Positions 33,401 to 42,990 are shown, numbered from the stretch's first letter. The stretch is 64,000 bases of DNA from Salminus brasiliensis (GCF_030463535.1 NC_132900.1:30628721-30692720), one strand, 5' to 3'. The notes: generated from the sequence alone by a model not told the origin. Numbers and translations are program-made.

Positions 33401-36168
33401 AAAAAAAGGAGAACTCCCGCAGAACCACAGACTCCACTATTAACCTTTACTGTGAAACAGAACAGGGGAGTTGGGGAAATAATAAATAAATAAAAAGTCA
33501 CAAATAGACAATAATCAGGCCATGTCAAAAAGTCATTAATACAAACAACAAAAAAATACAATAAGAATAAACATCATTAATACAAACAGAACAGTAACAA
33601 AATACAATACGAACATTTTTTTAGTTGTAAGTTGTTATATTTTATTGCTGCTACTTTACACATTCTGGGTTTTAAACTTAGACAGGAAAAACATATTGGG
33701 AGTTTTGTGTATATATTAGCATATTAGTCCATTAAAACAGTAACGTTTAACGTATTGTCTTCACTGTTAGTAAGTAAGTGTGAAAGCAGAACTTCTGCTG
33801 CTTTGCCAGTGCCGTCTCCTTGTGGATGATGAAGCTGTTGGTGAAGCTGTTCACCAGCGCAATATCAACAAAGTGGACAAGCAGCTTCACAAACCAACTC
33901 CTCGTCACAGAAATGAGCTTTGAGACCATCACACAAGACAACTCCACACAAGCTTTTTGAACTCCCTGACGGGCTCCGGATCGGGGATTTGTTGGATAAA
34001 CCAGACGTCATCTTGACTTGCTGCACTGTCTTCCCACTATAAGCATTGCGGACAGCAGAGCACATCACTTCACAAACAGCAATCGGCCGTCTCACATCCA
34101 CTGCCTGTGACCAACGTCCCTTTTGTCTTAGCAAGGCACTGATTGTTGTTCTTGGGAAGCCTATCCTGGTCTCACGGCCTCATGGCCCCATGAGCCACAA
34201 CAAATAGAGTGCGCATCAAGGACCGACTGATTTACACATTCCCCAACCTCATTCAGTAGGTGACCAATCAAGGCAAGTGACCCATCTGCGTTTTCATGTG
34301 AGTGGGTACTATTTGTTGGGCCCATCACTTCTGGGACATCTGGGATTTAATTGGACACCTTTAAACACCCCTGTGATCCAGTTTTCATGCACTACAGATG
34401 CAAAAGACTGTCCCTCATACAGTTCTCCATAAAACTTTACATTGCCTGGTCAGTGAGAGCTTGAGAATATTATATTAATATTACAATAGAATTGTTTCTT
34501 CATGGTTTGTGTGATTTCAGCAAGCAAATAAGGAACTTTACAGACATTTCATTTACTTGTTTCAACATGTGAACAGGGGTGGAATTTGCAGAAAGTTAGA
34601 TTAGGGAGGAGGGGCTTCAGGCACATTCCTCCTCCTCCCCTCCTAAACCAGTTATTTCATGAACTGAGGTTCGTGTGTATTTGCATATCTGTGGCAGCAA
34701 TGGGTGCAACTTACAGTAGCTGAATGCATTAATCAGAAGAGGTGTCCGTAAACATTTGGACATATAGTACAGTTTAAAAAGCTGTGTTTTTGGGAATGCA
34801 CACCCCATGTTTAAACATTTAGGAAAGGCAGGGTGTATGCAGTATGAGATTTCTGGCAAACAGTCTAAAAATTGGTATTACTATTTCTAAGAAATTTGAG
34901 CGTCTGTGCGATAATATTCCACATTATGAAATATGACCCATTAGATAGCCAGAACAGTCCACTTCTGCTTTAAAACAGGTTAATGAAGACCTGGATGTGA
35001 GCTGAGAGAAAAATGTGTGGGCATGCATGTACAGGTATTTTTGTTGACTTTTGGCTTCTCTTTTTGTAAGCAACATTAGCCTCACTGCTTCAGTTTAGAA
35101 CTGTTTAAAGAAGCTGGACTTCCAACATGGTCTTGACTGATCAAATACGTTTTAATTGTGTACCTAATTGTGTAGGTGTGATTTTAATAGGGTGGCAAAA
35201 CAATATATAGAAAATAATGAAGTACCTTTCACACTGCTTGCAGAAATGTACAGAGACTTGTTTTGGGATTCCCTCAGAAATGTCCACCTGGGTCCTCAGG
35301 CACGAGACACACATGTTGGCTGGATTTGGAGGAATGGGGACGCCACACGTGCAGCAAAGGCTACAGAAAGAAAGCAGGTTAGTTCATAATAACAATAATA
35401 ATAATAATAATAATAATAATATAAGCTTCATTTTCATGGGAGGTGTGCAATGAGGGACCTCTTGCTTAACCACCCATGTAGGTCAAACTTGTGCAGTCTC
35501 TTTCCGATGGCAAGAGATGTACTTTGACATCACCTGTGGCAGTTGTAGCTACTTATAGGTCCCATGATGACTTCTTTCATCATCTGCTCTGTTCTGCTCT
35601 TGGGCTGAACTTGCTAGGACAGCCTGACCTGGCCATGTTGGTCAGCTGTTCCACTTGTAAATAATTTAGCGGACAGTGGAACGGCTGATTTTTAATTCTT
35701 CTGAGAGCTTTTTAAACCCCTTCCCAGACTCCTCTGTATCTACACTCTTCTTTCTGAAGGACTCAGAGAGCTCTTTGAGCTGGCCATGGGGATCTTCACC
35801 ACTCACTTAAAAGATCAAGAGCAGAATATTCCTGCAGCTGATGTTCAGAACCAGATTTCAGATTCTTCTCCTACACTCCTCACCTTTCAATTTGCAAATG
35901 ATTAAACTGAACTCTTTTCAGTGTGTTTGATTATATCAGCTCCATCTCCTAATACGGCTCAAATAAAGATCTAATGGTCATATGTTTAAATATGTTAAGA
36001 AACAAAGGTTATTCATGGGGTTTCCAAATTGGTTACGGATCCTACTGACAGTTAGTAGCAAATACTGGGAAAACTAATGACAGTGTAAATACGAGTGGAG
36101 CTTGTAGACCCCTGCAATACTCACATATTCCCTTGACTGCTGGTGGCTGGGGACTGCATGTACTCCAT
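18479..36168 (-). CDS. nmd3: 60S ribosomal export protein NMD3, complete gene, 15 coding exons
   Basis: Coding exons in transcript order: 36168-36125 (ATG), 35360-35226, 26658-26562, 26474-26394, 26303-26175, 25895-25805, 24670-24592, 24309-24213, 22872-22755, 22110-21965, 21702-21590, 20627-20555, 20074-19968, 19802-19732, 18612-18479. All introns are GT-AG and all phases join. The sum is 1515 nt, or 504 residues, against 503 in human as I recall it. The protein follows vertebrate NMD3 throughout. The N-terminal zinc ribbons have CxxC pairs at C17/C20, C32/C35, C55/C58 and C141/C144. A basic stretch lies at about 405-422. The acidic tail ends in a leucine-rich nuclear export signal (ISLAEMLEDLSL, 479-490). 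NMD3 is the adaptor that joins nascent 60S subunits to exportin CRM1/XPO1. Odd points are a piggyBac in the intron between coding exons 2 and 3, a huge pyrimidine array before the ATG exon, and a weak donor (GTGCTT) after exon 4. Confidence 0.96.
18782..18815. repeat. (TA)n followed by a T run
   Basis: AT dinucleotide run, then ten or more T, in the last NMD3 intron. Confidence 0.9.
18915..19160 (+). mobile_element. tRNA-derived SINE (family A), headless copy in the NMD3 intron
   Basis: It starts in the body at GGCACAATTGGCCTTGCTCT, then TGGGTAGATGGCGCT and GCGCTTTCCTCAGAG, ending in a G run at 19148. Confidence 0.7.
20699..21122 (+). mobile_element. Tc1-type MITE (family M), copy g, in the NMD3 intron
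   Basis: The 5' end TACACTATTTGGACTAAAGT and the 3' end AACATTTGGACATATTGTGT surround the internal blocks. Confidence 0.9.
23065..23422. mobile_element. SINE flanked by a near-perfect 50-bp inverted repeat
   Basis: The left arm, 23065-23116 (ending ACCCCAATTTCTACCCACTC), is the reverse complement of the right arm, 23373-23422, apart from a few single-base differences. Between them is a reverse-oriented SINE related to family A, with GCTGCTGATGGCAAGCAGC and a B-box-like GATTTGAAC. The whole can fold back. It lies in an NMD3 intron. Confidence 0.85.
23701..23720. repeat. Poly(G) run of about 20
   Basis: Uninterrupted G run on the plus strand, in an NMD3 intron (C run in the transcript). Confidence 0.95.
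24686..24709. repeat. Poly(G) run of 24 abutting an NMD3 3' splice site
   Basis: In the NMD3 transcript this reads as 24 C, followed by TTTCCTTCCTTTTAG and then coding exon 7 (starts 24670). The run therefore lies 14 bp from the acceptor AG and is part of the pyrimidine tract. Confidence 0.95.
25240..25540 (+). mobile_element. tRNA-derived SINE (family A), full copy in an NMD3 intron
   Basis: Head with A box TGGTTCAGCGG and degenerate B box AGTTCAAACCC, body with GCTTTGCCATTAGCAGCCAG, GGCACAGGCGTCTGTTAGCT and GGGAGCATTGCTAGTGCTGG. Confidence 0.82.
26660..27440. other. NMD3 intron, no feature seen
   Basis: AT-rich unique-looking intron sequence with no exon-like or repeat-like block recognised. 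Confidence 0.5.
27445..27730 (+). mobile_element. tRNA-derived SINE (family A), headless copy in an NMD3 intron
   Basis: The body begins at GGGTGGGTAGATGGTGCACT and runs through AGGCGTCTGATAGCTGCTTC and GAATTGCTAGCGCTAGGGGG to an A-rich tail. Confidence 0.75.
28367..28740 (+). mobile_element. Tc1-type MITE of a second family sharing the family M terminus
   Basis: It begins ACACTATATGGACAAAAGTA followed by TGTGGGACATCC, but the interior (CCGGTTCCCCTTTGCTCTAA, TGGAGGCTTTTCTGCACT) is unlike the other copies. The right end is not defined. Confidence 0.6.
28741..30740. other. NMD3 intron and probable 3'UTR of the piggyBac exon
   Basis: No exon-like blocks of NMD3 are present. A minus-strand AATAAA (plus-strand TTTATT at 30406-30411) lies about 330 bp past the transposase stop and could serve as its poly(A) signal. 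An AT/CA microsatellite is at 29365-29391. Confidence 0.45.
30741..32799 (-). CDS. piggyBac transposase-derived protein, intact ORF, inside an NMD3 intron
   Basis: The open frame runs from a strong 3' splice site (CTATCTTTTTCTTGCAG, AG at 32801-32800) to a stop at 30741. From the GTG at 32705 it is 654 residues; the frame is open for 31 more codons back to the splice site. There is no in-frame ATG in the first 70 or so codons, so the start must come from an upstream exon or lie far downstream. The DDD triad of the RNase H-like domain is present: D302 (SIDERM), D381 (VYVDNFYTS) and D495 (MGGVDLSD). The C-terminal cysteine-rich domain is complete, with C618, C621, C629, C632, C637, C644 and H649. 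The N-terminus has three imperfect Ser/Pro-rich repeats of about 36 residues (around QPSVKVEMCT, QPGVKKRTCT and QPSVDVEMST). piggyBac enzymes cut and paste at TTAA. I could not find convincing TTAA-flanked terminal repeats. It is on the same strand as NMD3. Confidence 0.93.
32820..32992 (+). pseudogene. Fragment of a LINE reverse transcriptase C-terminus
   Basis: In the plus strand the frame around 32900-32990 reads LPSGRRFRAIQTTSTRHANS and then FSPKRAVELIK, the common end of fish L2/Rex1-like ORF2 proteins. It lies just upstream of the piggyBac exon. Confidence 0.65.
32985..33080. mobile_element. Possible hAT-type transposon end
   Basis: The sequence GGGGCGCAACGACTAATCAA and CTTAGTCGACC resembles the starts of fish hAT elements. 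No transposase is seen. The assignment is from memory of the motif. Confidence 0.35.
33775..34190 (-). pseudogene. Second, decayed piggyBac transposase copy
   Basis: On the minus strand it matches residues of about 405-540 of the intact copy: RIGFPRTTINALL, then VRNAYSGKTVQQ, and, after a gap and frame shift, SWFVKLLVHFVDIALVNSF with HKETALAKQQK. It carries frame shifts, a short in-frame duplication (NSFTNSF) and a deletion over the third catalytic Asp. It has the same orientation as the intact copy, about 1 kb upstream of it on the minus strand. Confidence 0.88.
34675..34772 (+). mobile_element. Tc1-type MITE (family M) 3' end only, copy i
   Basis: GCAATGGGTGCAACTTACAG, GCTGAATGCATTAATCAGAA and the terminus AACATTTGGACATATAGT. 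Confidence 0.8.
35391..35420. repeat. (AAT)n microsatellite
   Basis: Ataata run about 30 bp upstream, in the transcript sense, of NMD3 coding exon 2. Confidence 0.93.
35650..35985 (-). repeat. Possible dispersed DNA-transposon-like repeat
   Basis: The block around CAGTGGAACGGCTGATTTTT and CAGAGAGCTCTTTGAGCTGG resembles a repeat I have seen in other fish genomes, but no second copy lies in this window. Weak support. Confidence 0.3.
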
Positions 36169-36176
36169 GACTGTGG

Positions 36177-37473
36177 AGACAGACAGAGAGAGAGAGAGAG
36201 AGAGAGACACACACGGAGAGAGAGAGAGAGAGAGACACACACGGAGAGAGAGAGAGAGACACAGAGAGAGAGAGAGAGACACAGAGAGAGAGACAGAGAC
36301 AGACACACAGAGAGAGAGACAGAGACAGAGACAGACACACAGAGAGAGAGACAGAGACAGACACACAGAGAGAGAGACAGAGACAGACACACAGAGAGAG
36401 AGAGACAGACACACAGAGAGAGAGAGAGAGAGAGAGACAGAGACAGACACACAGAGAGAGAGAGACAGACACACAGAGAGAGAGAGAGACAGACAGATAG
36501 AGAGACAGATAGAGAGACAGAGACAGATAGAGAGAGACAGAGACACAGATAGAGAGAGACAGAGACACAGATAGAGAGAGAGACAGACAGACAGAGAGAG
36601 ACAGACACAGAGAGAGACAGATAGAGAGACAGAGAGAGAGACAGAGACACAGATAGAGAGAGACAGACAGACACAGACAGAGAGACAGACACAGACAGAG
36701 AGAGAGAGACACAGACAGAGAGAGAGAGACACAGACAGAGAGAGAGACAGACACAGACAGAGACACAGACACAGAGAGAGACAGACACAGAGAGAGACAG
36801 ATAGAGAGAGACACACAGATAGAGAGACAGAGACACAGACAGAGAGAGAGACACAGACAGAGAGAGAGACAGACACACAGAGAGAGAGAGAGAGAGACAG
36901 ACACACAGAGAGAGAGACAGACACACAGAGAGAGAGACAGACACACAGAGAGAGAGACAGAGACAGACACACAGAGAGAGAGAGACACAGAGAGAGAGAC
37001 AGAGAGAGAGGCAGAGAGAGAGGCAGACAGATAGAGAGACAGATAGAGAGACAGAGACAGAGACACAGATAGAGAGAGAGAGAGACAGAGACACAGAGAG
37101 AGAGACACAGAGAGACAGACAGACAGAGAGACAGACAGAGAGAGAGACACAGACAGAGAGAGAGACAGAGACAGATAGAGAGAGAGACAGAGACAGATAG
37201 AGAGAGAGACACAGACAGATAGAGAGAGAGACACAGACAGATAGAGAGAGAGACACAGACAGATAGAGAGAGAGACACACAGACAGATAGAGAGAGAGAG
37301 ACAGACAGATAGAGAGAGAGAGACAGACAGATAGAGAGAGAGAGACAGACAGATAGAGAGAGAGACAGACAGATAGAGAGAGAGACAGACAGATAGAGAG
37401 ACAGACAGAGAGAGACAGACAGATAGAGAGACAGACAGAGAGAGACAGACAGATAGAGAGACAGACACACAGA
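36177..37473. repeat. 1.3-kb CT/GT-type pyrimidine (GA-rich) array in NMD3 intron 1
   Basis: The plus strand is almost only A, G and C in GAGA, GACA and GATA units. Local higher-order units are visible (for example GACAGACAGATAGAGAGAGA at 37300-37450). In the NMD3 transcript it reads as a pyrimidine-rich CTCT/CTGT tract ending TGTCTCCACAG directly before the start-codon exon. The very long minus-strand ORFs here are produced by the repeat. Confidence 0.97.
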
Positions 37474-37708
37474 CATGTAACGTTACAGAATAAACACAAT
37501 AATAAAAATAAACAGTTTAATTCCCCCTCTCTCACACAGCTGCTTTTTGTTTGGTAAAATAAAGAAACTACAGTGTATATAAAGCGTTTCTGGATCATTA
37601 AGCGTCTCTATAATAAAAACATTTGAGAACAAAATGATGTTTAATATGCTCTGTAACCCGCAGGCGCGCGCTGATGCTAACCAGCTTTAGCAACATAACG
37701 TTACTCAC

Positions 37709-37765
37709 TTCACGGGGTTTTCGGCTCTCTGGAGAAGATGTTAACGGCGGTAAAAGCGTGCCTGT
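37709..37765 (-). other. Probable non-coding first exon of NMD3
   Basis: A donor (GTGAGTAACG) starts at 37708 on the minus strand after CCCCGT GAA. Joined to the acceptor at 36171 it gives a 1.5-kb intron. The 5' end is not defined, and there is no ATG before the known start. Confidence 0.45.
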
Positions 37766-38769
37766 TGGGTTAACGCGTTGTTCCAGGCATCCCCGCTGAC
37801 TGACAGAGATTATTATTATATTAAATCTGAAGAAATAAACACAATTCTGTCAGAAAAGGGGAAAAGCTCCCACACGTGCGCTCCTCCTGCTGGTGACGTA
37901 ACTGTGGAGAGCCTAGGCAGAGGACCCAGAGGGTTGCCCGCAGCGCGCCTGATTAGACACAGCTACACATTTCTGTGTGTATTTCAATTAATTTAATCTA
38001 ATTGTTGGTTTATTAGATCTCTTCTTTCTAAATATAAAGGAATTAAATAGGATTTTGTATTATATCGCCTGCACTGACTATCTCTTGTCGTCAGAAATCG
38101 TCAGTTTTGTGAAGAAATGAAGAAAACAATTTAACATTGAACTGATGTGTGCTGGTTTTAGTGCTGATTATATTTTAATTATAATTTTATTTTTAACGTT
38201 TTAGGATACAATATAATATAGATAGCTGTTACAGAAGTAGTGGAAGAAAAAAAAAATACATAAAAAAATATATAATTATAATTATTATCCCTGAAGAGTT
38301 TAATCATCTAATATTGTTATATATGTTAAAGTTGCATTATTTTTTTTTTTTACATTTTTTTGAGCAGTCAACTGCATAAAAGTACAGTATATGAAGCTGT
38401 GCGTTACAATGTCCTGACCTAACACTCGTAGGCCTAAGCTAATTTACACCCATGCCAGCTAATCACAATGCAATATTATTCTTACTTTCTTGATATAAAC
38501 AATAACATTTAAGTCTTTTTACATTGACGTCTACTAAAAGTTCTACTAAATATATTCTAAAATTGACATTTTAGACATACTAGATTTTAACTATAATTAA
38601 CTATAATTAATTAATTAGATTATAACTATAACTATAACAGTATCAGTATAGAACCAACTTCAGAAGTGTGAAGAACCCTTTAATCATAATAATAATAAGT
38701 TATAATAATAAGTTCTCATGGTTCTTTTAATGAACCCTTGAAGAACCCTCTTTACATTAATAGGGGGTT
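37766..38769. other. NMD3 upstream region
   Basis: It contains scattered CpGs near 37660-37950 and then AT-rich sequence. It probably carries the NMD3 promoter. No TATA box can be singled out with confidence. Confidence 0.35.
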
Positions 38770-39095
38770 TGTCCTGCTCTGCTGCATTGACAGCCTTTAT
38801 TCCCCAGGAAGGTGTTACACAAGATTTGGGAACATTGCTGTGAGGATCTGATTGCATTCAGCCACAAGAGCATTAGTGAGGTCAGGTACTAACATTGGGT
38901 GATTAGTTCTTAGAGCGCTACAGCCAACTCACCCCTCCCCAATGCTGGGGGTGTTATATCCCTCTAGCCGACACATGGCATTGGGCATGGTGACCTTGGG
39001 CTCATGCCTTGCAGCTCCTTTAAAGCATCCCATTCTATTAACAGTGTTTTTCTATGGAAATTATACAAGCTGTGTGCCAAACCTTATCGTACACC
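38770..39095 (+). mobile_element. Tc1-type MITE (family M), copy j, decayed and without ends
   Basis: The internal blocks ATTGCTGTGAGGATCTGATT, CAATGCTGGGGGTGTTATAT and CCATTCTATTAACAGT are recognisable. No terminal repeat remains. Confidence 0.7.
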
Positions 39096-39205
39096 CCTGG
39101 TCTACAGTGCACCACTTACACCAAACTACTCATGACTTTGTTTACAATTTTTTAATCATGTCGTAAATGTCATATGAGTGATTATAGTGAATGTATGTAA
39201 AAAGG

Positions 39206-39428
39206 TAAAAAGGTAAAGGTGCACGTATTTGTCACTGTACACTGTACAGCGAAATGTGTCCTCCGCATTTAACCCATCTGGTAGTGAACACACACTCACA
39301 CACACACATGTGTTAGGGGCAGTGAGTACACACACACACACACCCAGAGCGGTGGGCAGCCAACTCCAGCGCCCGGGGAGCAGAGAGGGTAAAGGGCCTT
39401 GCTCAAGGGCCCAACAGTGGCAGATGTA
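39206..39428 (-). mobile_element. tRNA-derived SINE (family B), headless, reverse orientation
   Basis: Near identical to 55825-56055 in reverse: GGTAAAGGTGCACGTATTTG, GTACAGCGAAATGTGTCCTC, AGGGCCTTGCTCAAGGGCCC. The tRNA head is missing. Confidence 0.9.
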
Positions 39429-39509
39429 GATGCTGTACATGCACAGGCGATTTTGTACTACATCAGTATTTGAGTGTACCGTGAGCTAAAGTGAACTAAT
39501 TCTAGGAAT

Positions 39510-40095
39510 TTGTGCTCAAAACTCCTCACAGCTGCTGAGCGGCAGGAGGTGCGGGAGCATGAAGTACAGAACCAGCCGGTTCTGAGACAGCTCCTTCCCC
39601 CAGGCCAACAGGCTGAGAACTGCCAGTAGCACAGTGTACCACTCAACAGCCCAACACACACACATCTCACCTCAATCAGAACCACTATGGATCTCTATAG
39701 ACACCCCACACCACACCCTTACCCGCCCTAACACACACACTCTGCACCCTGCTGCACCCTACTGCACCCTGCTGCACCCTACTGCACCCTGCACTTTACT
39801 AACTGGACTAGCAGCCCAGTGACAATGCACACCACTATATATTTATGCATATATGCCTATAAATGTATAGCAGTGTGTTACATCTGTATATTTCATAATT
39901 TATTTGAATAGCTTTTACATTTTAAGCAGTTCAATACTGCATGTATAGTGTGTGCTAATATCTGTATATTCTGTATTAATTGTGCATACATTTTTTATTA
40001 TTTTGACTGGATTTGACAAAACATCCTGAAAAACATTCAACAGATAGATAGAGAGATAGAAATGTTCAAATTTGTTGTCATTGTTCAGTATAAAT
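39510..40095 (+). mobile_element. 5'-truncated L2/Rex1-like LINE end
   Basis: At 39545-39610 the frame reads CGSMKYRTSRF, a stop, then DSSFPQANRLRT, the end of a non-LTR reverse transcriptase. A long 3'UTR follows with a 10-bp repeat (CTGCACCCTA, about 39745-39790) and a tail GTCATTGTTCAGTATAAATA. Confidence 0.65.
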
Positions 40096-40255
40096 ACAAA
40101 TAAATGAAATATAGCTAGTTAGCATGTAGCTATTTAGCATTAGCATAACTATGTAGCATTAGCATACATATGCATATTAATATCATGATAAAGCGCTTTA
40201 AAATAAAAATATTTCATAAAAATATTTTATTATGTACAATTTATTCTCATCATAT

Positions 40256-40257
<2 letters not shown>

Positions 40258-40291
<34 letters not shown>
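40258..40291. repeat. (AT)n microsatellite
   Basis: Perfect AT run of about 34 bp. Confidence 0.95.
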
Positions 40292-40292
<1 letters not shown>

Positions 40293-40924
40293 TGTGCAAT
40301 ATATTAAATGGCCTAAAAAAGTAGCTAGCTGTTAGCTATCTAGCTAGCTAATTTAGCTAATCTGATATATTTCATGTATTTAATATTGAATTGTTCATAT
40401 ATTTTAAATGTACTTATGTAGCTATATATATTTGGAATAATATATTTAACATTTGAAAGTTTTTAAAAAACAATATATATCAAATAATCCAACTGCATAT
40501 TTAGCTACTGTAGCTAGATAGCTAACCTAGCTAGCGCTGTATCTGCACCTGGAAAAGGTGTTAATGTTAGCTATGTGAAATGTATAAAATAAATTGTATT
40601 TATTTTTTATTATTTAAAAATAGTGTATATGTATATTTTAGTGTGGAGAAAATGTGTTTGTGAAATGTAAATATTCATAAATTTCGCCAAATGGGGCGCT
40701 AGCAGCTAGGAGCTAGCTAGCGATTTTATCGGTGTAGACAAGCCAGTTTTGTCACTCTGCCGCGGACTGTGATTAATATATATATATTAATCATATATAT
40801 ATAAATATATCCCCACACTGACTCTTTATAATAAACCTTTATTCTTAAAAAACGAGTTAAAATGCTGCTGGTGTTTAATAAACAATAATAAACACTAGTA
40901 AACACTTGTTTGTTTACTAGCTAG

Positions 40925-41362
40925 CTGCCCGCGGCGGTGCGGTGCGGTGCGGTGCGGTGCGCTGTGTTCACATTTCGGGACGGTGTGTGTCACTGTTGTG
41001 ACCTGGAGAGGAGGGTTTCCCTCCGGCTGACATTAGCCTCCCTCTCCCCCTCTTTCTCTCTGTGATATGGAGAGGCAGAGCTGCGTGTGGCGAGAGCACT
41101 TCTCTCCAGCTCCCTTCGCCGCTGCAGCTTCTTATTTACGCCACAGCAAGGCGAGCCAGCCGGGGAGGCTGCACCGATGCTCTCAGGCTCCGGAGGAGAG
41201 CCTCTAGTGCGGGTAATTCGTTGAATAACAGCCGTTCGCTCCTCTCGTTCGCACCGAGGATGGAGTGAGACCTGCTCGTAGACCAGAACCAGCCAGCGAG
41301 CCAGCCAGCAGGTCAGCGGGGGTGGGGGTTCGGAGCGGGTGTATGTTTGTTGGTGTGGCTAA
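40925..41362 (+). promoter_or_regulatory. PPM1L promoter and 5'UTR, CpG-rich
   Basis: GC-rich sequence replaces AT-rich sequence at about 40925. It includes five GGTGC units in tandem (40935-40961) and many CpGs up to the start codon at 41363. The transcription start is not defined. Confidence 0.6.
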
Positions 41363-41761
41363 ATGCTTGGAGATACGATGACCCTGCTGTCTCTTCTGGG
41401 CCGGATCATGCGTTATTTCTTGCTAAGACCGGAGACCTTGTTCCTGCTGTGCATCAGCCTGGCTCTGTGGAGCTATTTCTTCCACACGGACGAGGTGAAG
41501 ACCATCGTCAAGTCCAGCCGGGACGCCGTGAAGATGGTGAAGGGGAAGGTGGCCGAGATCATGCAGAACGACAAATTCGGGGGGCTGGACGTGCTGGACG
41601 CGGAGTTCTCCAAGACCTGGGAGTTCAAGAGCAACAACGTGGCCGTGTACGCCATCCAAGGCCGGAGGGAGCACATGGAGGACCGCTTCGAGGTGCTCAC
41701 CGACCTGGTCAACAAGAGCCACCCGTCCATATTCGGGGTCTTCGACGGGCATGGAGGGGAG
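41363..41761 (+). CDS. ppm1l: Protein phosphatase PPM1L (PP2C epsilon), coding exon 1, partial
   Basis: These 133 codons match vertebrate PPM1L nearly residue for residue apart from the first four positions. Residues 20-40 form the N-terminal membrane anchor (LLRPETLFLLCISLALWSYF). The PP2C metal-binding motifs are present as MED (105-107) and DGHGGE (128-133). The exon ends GGG GAG|GTAAGG at 41761/41762, matching the mammalian exon boundary, and the rest of the gene is beyond the window. The enzyme is an ER-anchored Mg/Mn-dependent Ser/Thr phosphatase, known to act on ASK1/TAK1 signalling and on the ceramide transporter CERT. The ATG at 41363 was chosen because LGDTMTLLS lines up with the known N-terminus; the in-frame Met6 is also possible. 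It is divergent to NMD3, with about 3.6 kb between the first exons. Confidence 0.97.
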
Positions 41762-42092
41762 GTAAGGCTGACCGTGATGCCTGGTGGGGAGGTGTGGAGC
41801 CTGCCGTGGGGTCGCACTGCTCACAGCCTCACAGGACTGCCCTGAACAGGTGTAATGTCCCCACCTGGGCAGAGGTATCTGAGATAACGGCCATGGCTGG
41901 GAGCATGGGGTCCTGGGAGGGGGGAGGGGGGGGTGTTGTTGTTTCAGGGGGTGCAAATAGTGGTGTAATAAAAAATAATTAAATAAACAAACCCAAATTG
42001 AAATATACAGATGCATGGATAGTTATTAGAGGTCATGGCTGTGACCATGAAGTCCTGAAGCACATGTTTTGGGGGGATTGGAGGAGGTTAAA

Positions 42093-42232
42093 AATATATA
42101 TATATATAAACATATATGAACATATATATATATACATACACACATATACACACATACATATGTGTGTGTATGTGTGTGGATATTGGCTTTTTTATTATAT
42201 ATATATATACATAAAGCCTCTATATATATCCT
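42093..42232. repeat. (TA)n/(CA)n microsatellite cluster
   Basis: Alternating TATA, CATA and TGTG runs. Confidence 0.9.
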
Positions 42233-42792
42233 AGTCCTAGTCAAGTCTGTCATTTCTTACCAGCACTATGTAAAGCAGTATTTCATCAGTTCATCAGTTA
42301 ATAAATTAAAATGAATGAAATTAAGATGAAAACTTAAGAACTGAAGTCTTTTAAGAATGCTCTGCTAACTCTGGAGAAACCCCTCAACTCCTCCAGTGCT
42401 CACAGTGGTGCTGCTGGGAACCAGATGTGTGAGGAGTCTTACTAACCGCTCAAAGCCCTTGTTTTATGATCACATCTGAAAAAAAAAACATACCTATAAA
42501 ACATTACTTAGAAAGACTCTTGTAGGTTCACTGGAGGTGTTGGGTAGTAAATGAAGTGGTTATATTTGTGCTGTAGGGTTTACGACCCCTGGAGGCCTTT
42601 CAAAAAGCAGGCGTTCTCAGTTCAGCCCGAAAACTTAAGCCCCAAGTCTAACCCGTCTAATAGGAGACGAGCCGAGGGACAGTCCTGATATTTTGGCTTG
42701 AGTTAGCTGGCTTGACCATTAAATATTTCACAGTAAACCGGTTTGAATGTGCAGAAGGTTTGACTAATTGGTTAAATGTCCCTTCAAATATA

Positions 42793-42990
42793 GATTAGAT
42801 TAGATTAGATTAGATTTCAATTCACTGTCATTGTGCAGAGTACAGGTACGAAGCCAATGAAATGCAATTTGCATCCAACCGGATGTGCAAAATACCAGTA
42901 TTATTTACATTACAAGTACAAAATAGTGATGACTAACAATGAGGTGTTATTGTGCATGTGGTGGTACATATAAAATATATACATATATAC
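42793..42990 (-). mobile_element. LINE 3' end with a pentanucleotide tail, reverse orientation
   Basis: The tail is (ATTAG)n at 42793-42812 (plus strand), then CACTGTCATTGTGCAGAGTA and CCAACCGGATGTGCAAAATA. This type of end is common in fish non-LTR elements. The coding part is absent. Confidence 0.6.

Noticed and set aside
36042-37598. Minus-strand ORFs of 518, 464 and 451 codons made of Leu-Ser-Val-Cys runs
   Set aside because: They are overlapping translations of the CT/GT array in all three frames; the real content is the NMD3 ATG exon and intron 1.
41423-42016. Minus-strand ORF of 197 codons and a plus-strand ORF of 211 codons over the PPM1L exon
   Set aside because: They are shadows of the PPM1L coding frame, which is GC-rich there.
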